DNA from: JACRLW01 sp050181465
GTDB lineage: Bacteria; Planctomycetota; UBA1135; UBA2386
DNA length: 14,255 nucleotides
Direction of reading: 5' to 3'
Assembly: GCA_050181465.1 (NCBI GenBank)
Contig: JBFXDD010000071.1
Coordinates: 1 to 14,255, forward strand
Program-made: the position numbers and the translations under genes
The notes under the pieces: generated by a model
Database searches by the model: none
Seen by the model: only the letters and a program-made list of their open reading frames with translations
Told to the model about the DNA's origin: nothing
Shown: piece after piece, positions 6,566 through 14,232 of the stretch
Layout of the letters: each line of letters starts with the position of its first letter
Numbering within the stretch: position 1 is the stretch's first letter

Positions 6566-7789
6566 TCAGGACGCCGACGCCACGATCGACGCCACCGTCT
6601 TCACGACGTCGGTCTGCGGAATCGCACAGAGCGCGAGCCGCAGCGCCCCTTTCTGCGGGACGACGAAGACGCCGTGCTCCTCGCGCATTCGTCGCGCCCG
6701 CTCTTCGGCGGCATCGTCGAACACCGTCACGAAGAAGCCGCCTTCGTAGCGGGGGAACCGCAAGTCCGCCGCACGCGCGGCCTCATTGAAGACCGCGACG
6801 CGACGCAGCAGGAGCTGTCGCGCACGTTGGCGTTCCGCGTCGACCGCGGCAGCGAGCGCCGGATCGTCGAGCAAGCGCGCGATCGCGCGCTGACCACCAT
6901 GGTTGCAGTTGGACCAAGACCCGCGGCACGAGAACACGAGCGCGTTGAGCATGTCGCTCCGCGATGCCGCATTCGGATCGCAAACGATCAGGGCGCCGAC
7001 CCGCAAGCCGTAGTGGGTGAAGCTCTTCGACGCACTCCAGGCGAACGCCACGTTCACGCGACCGAGCAACACGGCGAGTTCGGCGAGGTGCTGGCGCGGA
7101 TCCGCACTGGAGCCGTACAGGTAGTAGGCCATGTCGACGAGCAGCGTGATCGGTCCACGCTCGGCGCGCGTCGCGAGAACGTCGGCGACCGCTGCCCACT
7201 CCGACCGACTCATGGCGAAGCCGGTCGGGTTGTGGCACGGGTCGTTGAGGATCAGCAGCACACGACCTTGCTGCGCCAACTGACGATCGACCGCCTGCGC
7301 GAGTTGCGCGACGTCGAGTCCGCCATCGGCCGCGAACATCGGGAAGGTCTCGACTCGGCGGCCGTGCTCTTCGCAGATCGTCCGGTACGGCGCCCAGTAG
7401 AAACTGGTGGTCAGCATCGCCTGACCTGGCTCCAGGAAGTTGACCACCGCGTGGCGCAGCGCCCCGGTTCCGCCCGGTGTCGCAACTGCCGCCGCGATCG
7501 AAGCCCAATCCGGATGCCCGACGAAGGTATCGGCGATCGCCGCACGACGGAATTCCTCGACGCCCGCGATCGGCGCGTAACTCGCCCAATGCTCACGGTT
7601 GATGGAGGCGACCACCTTCGCGGCGGTGTCCAGGACGACGAGGTGGCCGTCGTCGGTCATCAGGGTGCCCAGGGTCGCGTTCACGACGCTCTCTCCGGCG
7701 TTGCGTCGTCGCGACGCTTCGGCGTTCAGGGCGAAGATCAGGTCGTCGGCAGGCTTACCGCTACGGCTCGTGGGCAGGAATCCGGTCAC
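6566..7789 (-). CDS. PLP-dependent aminotransferase, class I (aspartate/aromatic aminotransferase-like)
   Basis: A 407-residue fold-type I aminotransferase that moves an amino group between an amino acid and a 2-oxo acid, probably cytoplasmic. The N-terminal NATLGTLMTDDGHLVVL (37-53) resembles the NLGIGVYKDE region of AspC-type enzymes, and YAPIAGVEEFRRA (71-83) fits the same group. PLP-site residues are readable: NPTG with Asn187, VDMAYY with Asp219 and Tyr222, SASKSF with Lys255 (internal aldimine), Arg263 in GLRVGAL, and a C-terminal Arg384 in ALRLAL that should bind the substrate alpha-carboxylate. The start is GTG at 7789; an ATG 10 nt upstream is out of frame. It lies 82 bp downstream of the M28 peptidase gene on the same strand, so co-transcription is possible. 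The amino-acid specificity is not evident. Confidence 0.9.
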   Translation of the reverse strand: MTGFLPTSRSGKPADDLIFALNAEASRRRNAGESVVNATLGTLMTDDGHLVVLDTAAKVVASINREHWASYAPIAGVEEFRRAAIADTFVGHPDWASIAAAVATPGGTGALRHAVVNFLEPGQAMLTTSFYWAPYRTICEEHGRRVETFPMFAADGGLDVAQLAQAVDRQLAQQGRVLLILNDPCHNPTGFAMSRSEWAAVADVLATRAERGPITLLVDMAYYLYGSSADPRQHLAELAVLLGRVNVAFAWSASKSFTHYGLRVGALIVCDPNAASRSDMLNALVFSCRGSWSNCNHGGQRAIARLLDDPALAAAVDAERQRARQLLLRRVAVFNEAARAADLRFPRYEGGFFVTVFDDAAEERARRMREEHGVFVVPQKGALRLALCAIPQTDVVKTVASIVASAS

Positions 7790-7841
7790 TTCGAGCCATC
7801 ATGGGCCGCGGCAGGCGGAACGCAACCGAGCGCTGTGAGCA

Positions 7842-7857
7842 CGGCCGACGACGGCCG
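7842..7857. terminator. Small hairpin after the M28 peptidase stop (weak)
   Basis: CGGCCG (7842-7847) and CGGCCG (7852-7857) pair around a 4-nt loop, 14 bp past the M28 peptidase stop on the minus strand and before the aminotransferase start. There is no T-run. It may attenuate transcription between the two genes or be a chance hairpin in GC-rich DNA. Confidence 0.25.
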
Positions 7858-7871
7858 GGGCGCGCGGACGG

Positions 7872-9179
7872 TCACCGCCGAGTGGACGTCCCGCTCGCCG
7901 CGCCCCGAAACGCCATGGCATCGGGTTCGGGTGCCGCGGTGACCCGACTCCTCGCACCGTCAGCGGCCACCGCGCGCACCCCCACGACGACTTCGTCGAT
8001 CGAAACGCCCTGCAACACGAACCGCAGCTGGCCCCGGCGACTCGCGTCCAAGGCATCGGCCGCCACCCGTCGCTCGTGTTCCCAATCGGCGGCGGTGGTC
8101 TCGCGCCAGACGAAGTCGTAGGCCGCCGCGCCTTCCACCGGCCCCAAGTTCACGATCGTGTCGTGCGCATCGCGCGCACCCTCGATGCGAACCGTGGATG
8201 GCGCGCGCGGCGCCGCGGCGAGCTCGGCCATCACGCGGGCGTTCAGAGTCGCCACGCGCGCAACATAGTCGAAGTCGACGAACTCGAGCACGTCGCCGTA
8301 CGGCTTGCCGTCGCGCTCGGTGAGATTCTGGTGTTGGCGGGAGAAGTCCTCGCGCGGTTCAGTGAATCGAACCGACGGGAATCCGGCTTCGAAGAAGGGC
8401 CGATGATCGCCGCCGCGGCCGTAACGATCGCCTCGAAACACCAAGCGGGCCGCGAACCCTGGCATGCCTCGCGATGCCGCCGTGACGGATCGCGCCAGAC
8501 TCCGCCCGAGCGAGTCGTTGCCGCTCGGCGCGTAGCTGAACACGCGCACGTAGTCGCGGCGCCGCACTCCATCCATCCCCAGCGTGTTGCCCACGATGTC
8601 GTTGGTGATCATGCCGTCGACGACCTTGCCGGCGTCAGCCAGCGACTTCGCGTGCACGCCGGAACCCAGCAGCCCCTGCTCCTCCCCGTCGTACGCGGCG
8701 AACACGATCGTCGCCGGGAACTCCTTGGTGCAGAGCAATCGACAGGCTTCCAACATCGCGACCGTCCCCGACCCATCGTCGTTGGCCCCCGGTGCTTCGC
8801 CCTCACCATCGGCGCCGTTGGAGTTGCGCGAGTCGTAGTGCCCCCCGATGACGTAGACGCGATCCGCATCGGTCGTCCCCGGGAGTGTCGCGAGAATGTT
8901 CACGATCGGGATCTCGTTCGGCATCCCACTGCGGCGAACTTCGACACGAGCCTCTTGCCGCTGCACCACCAGCCGGCCGCCGCTGGCCTCGCGCAACGCT
9001 TCGAACCTGGATTCGAGCCACTCGCGAGCGGCGCCGGTACCCCGGCCCGGGAGGTCGACCGGCGACAACGGGTGACGAGTTCCGAAGCTCACCAGCGCGC
9101 GCAGGTCCTGCTCGATGCGCGACGCATCGGCGGCAATCGGATCCTGGATCAAGGTCAGAGCGGTCAAAGTGACGATCAT
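7872..9179 (-). CDS. M28 family zinc metallopeptidase with C-terminal beta-sandwich (FN3-like) domain
   Basis: A 435-residue co-catalytic di-zinc exopeptidase, most likely an aminopeptidase. All five metal ligands and the general base are visible: His114 (IGGHYDS), Asp134 (GANDDGSG), Glu166 as base and Glu167 as ligand (AAYDGEEQGLLGS), Asp194 (ITNDIVGN) and His283 (SRQHQN). Residues about 325-420 form a separate domain with AAAYDFVWRETTAADWEHER and VVVGVRAVAADGARS, the fibronectin-III-like tail often seen on M28 enzymes of environmental bacteria. Export is likely but not certain: the ATG at 9179 gives only a weak hydrophobic start (MIVTLTALTLIQ), and no in-frame upstream start offers a better signal. 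The gene is divergent from the alpha/beta hydrolase across 83 bp. The specificity is unknown. Confidence 0.92.
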   Translation of the reverse strand: MIVTLTALTLIQDPIAADASRIEQDLRALVSFGTRHPLSPVDLPGRGTGAAREWLESRFEALREASGGRLVVQRQEARVEVRRSGMPNEIPIVNILATLPGTTDADRVYVIGGHYDSRNSNGADGEGEAPGANDDGSGTVAMLEACRLLCTKEFPATIVFAAYDGEEQGLLGSGVHAKSLADAGKVVDGMITNDIVGNTLGMDGVRRRDYVRVFSYAPSGNDSLGRSLARSVTAASRGMPGFAARLVFRGDRYGRGGDHRPFFEAGFPSVRFTEPREDFSRQHQNLTERDGKPYGDVLEFVDFDYVARVATLNARVMAELAAAPRAPSTVRIEGARDAHDTIVNLGPVEGAAAYDFVWRETTAADWEHERRVAADALDASRRGQLRFVLQGVSIDEVVVGVRAVAADGARSRVTAAPEPDAMAFRGAASGTSTRR

Positions 9180-9262
9180 GGAGGCATGGTAATCCGCGGG
9201 CGGGACGCCACGCAGCGCCGAACTCGGATCGCCCCTCGACTCGCCGTCATGCGATCGCCGTC

Positions 9263-10543
9263 ATGAATCATCCACTGTTGACCGGCTCTGTGGCCGTCCT
9301 CGCTCTCGCCATGTGTGCTGCGACCCCCGCGCAGGACCTCCGCTCGCGCGCGAAGTCGCAGACGGTCTCCGGGTTCCCGCAGGGCCGCTACTTCCTGGTC
9401 CCGCCGCGCGAGAAGGCTGCCGACACCGAGACCGCGCCGGCCGTGTTGGTCGTCCTCCCCGGCGGCGACGGTGGACCCGAGTTTCTCACCTTCGTCGAGA
9501 ACACCATTCTCGCCGGCCCGACTGCGTCGCGAATGGTCGGTGTCGTCGTAACCGCTCCGCGTTGGAGCGACGACCAGGACACGCCGTGGCCAACGCAGGA
9601 CCTGCCGGTCTCTCGCATGCGCTACACCACGGAGTCCCTGGTGACCGCGGTGATCGACGACCTCCGTCAGCAGGTCGACATCGACCCAAGTCGCATCTTC
9701 CTGTTCGCATGGGGCTCGAGCGGTCGTGCGGCACTGCGTCTCACCACCGGCCTGCGTTCCGACTTCGCCGGTGCCTACCTGGCAATGACGAGTTACCAAG
9801 GTTTGCCTCAACGCCTGGAGCCGTGCAAAGGACGCCGGTTTCTCTTCGATCACTCGACCGGCGATCGCATCCATCCGCATGCCGATGCGGTGGTCGCGAC
9901 GGAGCGATTGACCGAAGAAGGCGCGCTTGCGTGGCTCCGCACCATCCGCGGCGGTCATGGTTGGACCGACACGGCGCGCGCCGGAATCGACACGGGCATC
10001 GCGTGGCTGACCTCGACGCAAGCCGTACCGACCCTCGTCGCGGCCGCGGAGCCGACTGCTGGCCAGCAGTTGCTCTCCAACGGCAGCTTCGAAGGCGGGC
10101 TCGGCGGCTGGGACGCCATCGACAACAGCGGCACGCTGGAGATCGAAGTCGATGAGACCTCCGCGATCGACGGCGAACGTTGCGTGCACGTCCGCAAGAC
10201 CGGCAAGATCACCACCGACTCTCTCCGCCAACAGATCTCACTCGAAGGTCGGCGCACGGTGCAGGTCGCACTGCGAGTGAAGTCGAAGTCGGCAAACGCT
10301 TTCCAGGTCGCGTTCCTGATGCACGCACCGGACGGGCAAGTGCTCGCCGATGACACCGAAGTGGCGGCCATCGAAGCGGACCGCGACTGGCACTGGGCCA
10401 TCCGCGACTTCAAGGTGCCGGCGGGCGCGAAATTCGCGACGCTCATGGTCTCCTTCGGTCTCGACGGCGAGGTGTGGCTCGACGACGTGCGCGTCGTCGA
10501 ACCAGCGGCAGCAGTGACGACCCCGCCGTCACCCGGCAAGTGA
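9263..10543 (+). CDS. Secreted alpha/beta hydrolase (esterase/depolymerase-like) with C-terminal carbohydrate-binding-like module
   Basis: A 426-residue protein in two parts. After a signal peptide (MNHPLLTGSVAVLALAMCAA, cleavage near TPA|Q at 23/24) comes an alpha/beta hydrolase: VLVVLPGGDGGPEF (61-74, oxyanion region), IFLFAWGSSGRAAL with Ser152 as likely nucleophile, HSTGDRIHPH with Asp201 as likely acid, and GGHGW with His232. The order resembles PHB-depolymerase/LpqC-type esterases. The nucleophile elbow is WGSSG, with Trp replacing the first Gly of GxSxG. Residues about 272-415 (LLSNGSFEGGLGGW to VWLDDVRVVEP) look like a CBM4/9-type jelly roll, which binds glycans in other proteins. The substrate is unknown; an ester of a polysaccharide is a reasonable guess. 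The ATG at 9263 is preceded by a duplicated copy of its own context, and the gene ends inside a perfect stem-loop. Confidence 0.82.
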   Translation: MNHPLLTGSVAVLALAMCAATPAQDLRSRAKSQTVSGFPQGRYFLVPPREKAADTETAPAVLVVLPGGDGGPEFLTFVENTILAGPTASRMVGVVVTAPRWSDDQDTPWPTQDLPVSRMRYTTESLVTAVIDDLRQQVDIDPSRIFLFAWGSSGRAALRLTTGLRSDFAGAYLAMTSYQGLPQRLEPCKGRRFLFDHSTGDRIHPHADAVVATERLTEEGALAWLRTIRGGHGWTDTARAGIDTGIAWLTSTQAVPTLVAAAEPTAGQQLLSNGSFEGGLGGWDAIDNSGTLEIEVDETSAIDGERCVHVRKTGKITTDSLRQQISLEGRRTVQVALRVKSKSANAFQVAFLMHAPDGQVLADDTEVAAIEADRDWHWAIRDFKVPAGAKFATLMVSFGLDGEVWLDDVRVVEPAAAVTTPPSPGK

Positions 10544-10554
10544 GCCGGGTGACG
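10527..10554. terminator. Perfect 11-bp stem-loop between convergent genes
   Basis: Arms CGTCACCCGGC (10527-10537) and GCCGGGTGACG (10544-10554) are perfectly complementary, with a 6-nt loop. The loop contains the TGA stop of the hydrolase gene, so the stem spans the last codons and the 3' flank. A second small hairpin, GTCTAC/GTAGAC at 10563-10577, has the stop codon of the opposing gene as its loop. There is no T-run. The placement suits a bidirectional terminator or 3'-end stabiliser. Confidence 0.6.
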
Positions 10555-10568
10555 CACAGAGCGTCTAC

Positions 10569-12563
10569 TCAGTAGACCTCGAAGCGGAGCAGTCGACCGA
10601 ACTGCAAGCCGATGCCCGGCGCGAGCGAGGCCATCTGCATCGGATACACCGCCGAGGGCAGCGTGGTCGGCAGCGTGAAGGTGAGGCTGAGGATGCCGCG
10701 TGCGTCGTAGGCGCCCGCGCTGACGCCGATCAGGCCGATCGGATCGATCTGCAGATTGCCGAGCGCGCCCAGGATCGGCAGATCGGCGCGATTGGTGCCG
10801 ACGAGGATCACGGCCTGCGCATTCGGAACCCCGTTCGCCAGAAAGATCGGGCGAGAGCCGGGGAACGCGTGATAGGCGTAGTTGTCGTTCGGCGCCGAGA
10901 AGCGCGTCGTGATGTCCGCGAATCCCGACAGGATGTGCAGACGATCGGCCTCCTTGATCAGAACGCCGTCTTCCAGGCGCTGGATGGCGGCGGGATCGGT
11001 GATCCGAGTCGCCGTCTGCATTTCCATCCATCGATCGCCGTAGCTCTGGAACAGATAGACCCGCGACGCGCCGGTGAGCGGATCGTCGTGGACGGAGTAG
11101 GAGTAGCTGTTGCCGCGACCGGCGGCGAACGGCGTGCCGACGAAGTTCTTGCTGCGAATCGCAGTCGACTCCATCCCCACGATCGACTGGCTGGACGGCG
11201 TTTCGAGGACGACGAACTGATCGGCGTCCCTGAGCGTCTCGCCGGCGGCCTTCGGCCGGGTGAACCAGCGGTCGTCACGCGGCGAGTAGATGTAGGCGTG
11301 GGTGTCGGTCTCGACCCAGCCGATGAAGTCCTGCGCATTGAGCCGCGAGAACGTGCCCTGCCACCCAGGCAGTCGGGTCCAGCGATTGGTGAACGCCGAG
11401 AAGCCGTAGAGAGCACCGTCCGTGACCGCCAACGCGACCATGTCGTTCACGTCTTCCGCGATCGTCACCTCGGCAGAACCGAGCCCGGCGCCGACGAACA
11501 CCGCACCGCGCTTGGAGCCGGAGCAACCGTAGTACTCCGGACCGCCCGTGATCGGGTTGACCGAGCGCACCGCGTAGACGTTGTTGCCGAACATCTCGCT
11601 CGAAGTCGTGGACGCCTGGTTCGGCAGGATCGAGAGACCGCCGTCGATCGCCCGGAAGCACCATAGGTTGTTGCCCAGGGGGTCGAGGATCTTGATGGCG
11701 AAGTCCTGCGCATCGACGATCGCGGAGTTCACGTCCTGCACAGAGATCTGTTGCATGACGCCGTTGTGCGCGCTGTACATGAACAGCTCATTGCGATTCG
11801 GGTCCGAGATCGCGATCACGTTCTTGTCATAGTCGAACTGATAGTTCGTGAGCGGTGCCGGGAAGGTGAAGCGCTGCCAGGCGTCGAGGTAGCCGGAGTA
11901 GATCGCGACCTCGCTGGTCCCGATCTCGAACATCGCACTGTTGCGGCGAGTGAAGCTCTCGCCGTTGCCGGCGATGTGCGCGACCGGCCAGGTCGCGGAC
12001 GGTCCCAGATCAAGGACCGTGGCGACCGTGTCCACGAGCTTGGAGAAGCCGATGAGTCGCGTGTTGCCGTCGACGACCGCAGCGAAATTGCGGCCCGGCA
12101 CCACCGCGTACGTCGCCGAGCGCAGCGCTTCGGTCACCCACGCAGAGGACCACCATTGGAACACATGGACGGCGCTGCCGTCGTCGATCGTGCACAGGTC
12201 CTGCGACAGCGTGACGTTACCGGCAGCGGGCAGGCTCAACGCGGCCCACTCACCTTCCATGGTGATTCCCCAGTAGTTGCCGGTGCCGAGTTCGTTCGCG
12301 ACCAGCGGGTTTCGACCGATGTTCAGGATGCCGAGCGGACCGTTCGCGGTGAGAACGTTGACGTTGCCGGTGCGCGTGCTTCCGCCGATCAGTTGGTTCG
12401 GGTTGCCGACCACTCCGACCGCGAAGGTCGCGAGGTTGCCGTCGGCAAGGAATGCGTCGGGCGGCGTAGCGGCAAGATTCACGGTGCGGACGCCGAAGCT
12501 GTTCTGCGCCAGCGCCACGGAAGAGAGCAGCAGCACTGCTGCGGGGAGAGTCTTGATGTTCAT
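10569..12563 (-). CDS. Large secreted repeat protein, probable beta-propeller, unknown function
   Basis: I do not recognise a named family. The 664-residue product starts at ATG 12563 with a clean signal peptide (MNIKTLPAAVLLLSS, cleavage near VALA|Q at 19/20); an in-frame extension to 12629 lacks signal character. The mature part carries a recurring roughly 11-residue strand motif of the type (hydrophobic)-Y-x-(Y/F)-S-x3-(D/N)-x-W. Examples are VHVFQWWSSAW (132), VAIYSGYLDAW (219), LYGFSAFTNRW (385), AYIYSPRDDRW (423) and VYLFQSYGDRW (502), with weaker copies at 260, 300 and 541. Such spacing suggests blades of a beta-propeller, but this is inferred. The last 80 or so residues (VPNAQAVILVGTNRADLPILG to the final LLRFEVY) look like a separate beta-rich C-terminal domain of a kind I associate with planctomycete secreted proteins. 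It is divergent from the PhoD-like gene. No catalytic residues are evident. Confidence 0.82.
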   Translation of the reverse strand: MNIKTLPAAVLLLSSVALAQNSFGVRTVNLAATPPDAFLADGNLATFAVGVVGNPNQLIGGSTRTGNVNVLTANGPLGILNIGRNPLVANELGTGNYWGITMEGEWAALSLPAAGNVTLSQDLCTIDDGSAVHVFQWWSSAWVTEALRSATYAVVPGRNFAAVVDGNTRLIGFSKLVDTVATVLDLGPSATWPVAHIAGNGESFTRRNSAMFEIGTSEVAIYSGYLDAWQRFTFPAPLTNYQFDYDKNVIAISDPNRNELFMYSAHNGVMQQISVQDVNSAIVDAQDFAIKILDPLGNNLWCFRAIDGGLSILPNQASTTSSEMFGNNVYAVRSVNPITGGPEYYGCSGSKRGAVFVGAGLGSAEVTIAEDVNDMVALAVTDGALYGFSAFTNRWTRLPGWQGTFSRLNAQDFIGWVETDTHAYIYSPRDDRWFTRPKAAGETLRDADQFVVLETPSSQSIVGMESTAIRSKNFVGTPFAAGRGNSYSYSVHDDPLTGASRVYLFQSYGDRWMEMQTATRITDPAAIQRLEDGVLIKEADRLHILSGFADITTRFSAPNDNYAYHAFPGSRPIFLANGVPNAQAVILVGTNRADLPILGALGNLQIDPIGLIGVSAGAYDARGILSLTFTLPTTLPSAVYPMQMASLAPGIGLQFGRLLRFEVY

Positions 12564-12723
12564 GACGGGGAGTTGCGGGAGGCCATGACCATCCACCGCC
12601 AAGTCATGAGGACGGCAAGCGCAGGACAAACGCTCTTAGTGATCGTGTGAGGATCTCGTGAGTGCCGAATGAAGCTCTCGCTGAAGTGATCGCGCACTCG
12701 TCGTCGACACCTAACTTGGCACG

Positions 12724-14232
12724 ATGCTCGAGAGACTCATCTTGTGTGCACTCGGACTGCTCGTCACGACCGCGCGCGTCTCGACTCAGGTCGCAGCCGA
12801 ACGGCCGCTCGGTAGTCCGCGCATTCTGCAAGGCCCCATGCTGGGTGCCGTGACCCCGACCTCCGTCGCGATCTGGATGCGGCTGTCCGCGGAGGTTCCC
12901 GCGACGATTCGATGGGCGACAGCGACCGATCCGGATCGCTGGGACACCAGCGAGAGCGTCGTTGCGCGACGCGCCGACGATCGCTGTGTCACCGTCACGC
13001 TGACCGACCTGGCGCCGGCGACCGACTACCTGTGGCAACCGCTCGTGAACGGCGGACCCGACAAGTACCTCGCCGGGTTGCCGCCGTTCCGCGTCACGAC
13101 CGCACCCGCGGGAGCTGCCCCGCTGCGCGTCGCCTTCGGTTCCTGCGCGCGATTCCAAAGCGATCGTGAGCAGCCCATCTGGCGCTCGATCGCGGCGATG
13201 GAACCCGACCTCTTCCTGTGGCTGGGCGACAACATCTACGGCGACACCGACGATCCGGCGGTGCTCGCCGAGGAGTATCGCCGACAGCGCGACGTGGCTT
13301 CGCTGCAGCCTCTCCTTCGCGGTGTGCCGCAGCTCGCCATCTGGGACGACCACGACTTCGGGCTGAACAACCACGACCGTACCAGCCCGGTGCGCAACGC
13401 CGCGTTGACCGTGTTCCGGCGGTACTGGTCGAACCCCAACTACGGCACGACGACCGCTCCCGGCGTCTTCTTCCACCTCGCACACTCCGGCATCGACTGG
13501 TTCTTCATCGATTGTCGTTCGTACCGTGATCCGAACGAGCTCCCGGATGGGCCCGGCAAGACGATGCTCGGCAGCGAGCAACTCGAGTGGCTGAAGCGCG
13601 GTCTTGCGGCGAGCTCATCACCGTTCAAGCTCATCGTCAGCGGGAGCGGTTGGTCGGCGGCGAAGGGCAGCGGCGGCGATTCCTGGGCCAGCTACCGCAC
13701 CGAGCGCAACGCGCTGTTCGATTGGATCATGGCGAACGGCATCGACGGAGTGGTCCTCGTGTCGGGCGATACGCACGTCGGCGAACTCAACTGCATTCCG
13801 CGCTCCGACGACGGCGGTTACGACCTGTACGACCTCGTCAGTTCGCCGCTCGCCCAGTTGCCGGAAACGAGTTGGATGACCCGCAGGCCTGAGCTGCGCA
13901 TCCGAAACGTCTTCGCTCGCAGCGAGAACTTCGGGGTACTCGACATCGATGCCACCCGCGCGGATCCCACGCTCCGCTTCACCCTCTTCGACATACGCGG
14001 TCGCGAGGCATTCGCTCCGCTCGAGTTGCGCGCAAGCGAGTTGAAGCCGGGCGTTCGCACGTGGGACACCAAGGCCAGTCCCGGGTTGCGCAATCAGCGC
14101 GTGCAGGAGACACCCGGTAGACGGCAGCCTGCGTCGCTGAACTTGCGGCCGCGCGGCCTCAGCGCAACGCATGCACCGCGCGGGCACTCTCGTTGCCGGT
14201 GTCGTCCAGGCTCGAGACGGCCACCGCGCTGA
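12724..14232 (+). CDS. PhoD-like secreted metallophosphatase (alkaline phosphatase D family)
   Basis: Predicted extracytoplasmic phosphatase (phosphomono- or phosphodiesterase) of the PhoD-like family, which usually uses Ca and Fe. The N-terminus MLERLILCALGLLVTTARVS is signal-peptide-like. Residues about 30-130 form the family's N-terminal beta-sandwich (GPMLGAVTPTSVAIWMR ... TDLAPATDYLW). The metallophosphatase domain follows with VAFGSCARF (136-144), LFLWLGDNIYGD (Asp169, Asn170), AIWDDHDFGLNNHD (205-218), FFIDCRSYRDP (260-270) and VLVSGDTHVGEL (Asp349, His351). Conserved character ends near residue 441 (LELRASELKPG). The remaining 60 or so residues are Arg/Pro/Ser-rich, use rare AGA codons and overlap the convergent gene by 74 bp, so they look like read-through past a lost stop. 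The physiological substrate is unknown; phosphate scavenging is the usual role. Confidence 0.88.
   Translation: MLERLILCALGLLVTTARVSTQVAAERPLGSPRILQGPMLGAVTPTSVAIWMRLSAEVPATIRWATATDPDRWDTSESVVARRADDRCVTVTLTDLAPATDYLWQPLVNGGPDKYLAGLPPFRVTTAPAGAAPLRVAFGSCARFQSDREQPIWRSIAAMEPDLFLWLGDNIYGDTDDPAVLAEEYRRQRDVASLQPLLRGVPQLAIWDDHDFGLNNHDRTSPVRNAALTVFRRYWSNPNYGTTTAPGVFFHLAHSGIDWFFIDCRSYRDPNELPDGPGKTMLGSEQLEWLKRGLAASSSPFKLIVSGSGWSAAKGSGGDSWASYRTERNALFDWIMANGIDGVVLVSGDTHVGELNCIPRSDDGGYDLYDLVSSPLAQLPETSWMTRRPELRIRNVFARSENFGVLDIDATRADPTLRFTLFDIRGREAFAPLELRASELKPGVRTWDTKASPGLRNQRVQETPGRRQPASLNLRPRGLSATHAPRGHSRCRCRPGSRRPPR
14136..14163. terminator. Interrupted stem-loop at the right-edge convergent junction (weak)
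   Basis: GCTGA (14136-14140) pairs with TCAGC (14159-14163), and GGCC pairs with GGCC around the palindrome at 14147-14158. The arms are separated by a 6-nt bulge. It lies exactly at the stop codon of the minus-strand gene and within the Arg-rich tail of the PhoD-like frame. It may be the original bidirectional terminator of the convergent pair, but there is no T-run. Confidence 0.3.

Noticed and set aside
6674..7942. 422-residue plus-strand open frame opposite the aminotransferase
   Set aside because: The minus strand carries all PLP-enzyme motifs in order; the plus frame is a shadow.
9176..10231. 351-residue minus-strand open frame opposite the alpha/beta hydrolase
   Set aside because: It is antisense to a protein with signal peptide, triad and binding module, and overlaps the M28 start; a codon-bias artefact.
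11751..12650. 299-residue plus-strand frame opposite the propeller protein
   Set aside because: The opposite strand has a clean signal peptide and repeated motif; the plus frame has no recognisable feature.
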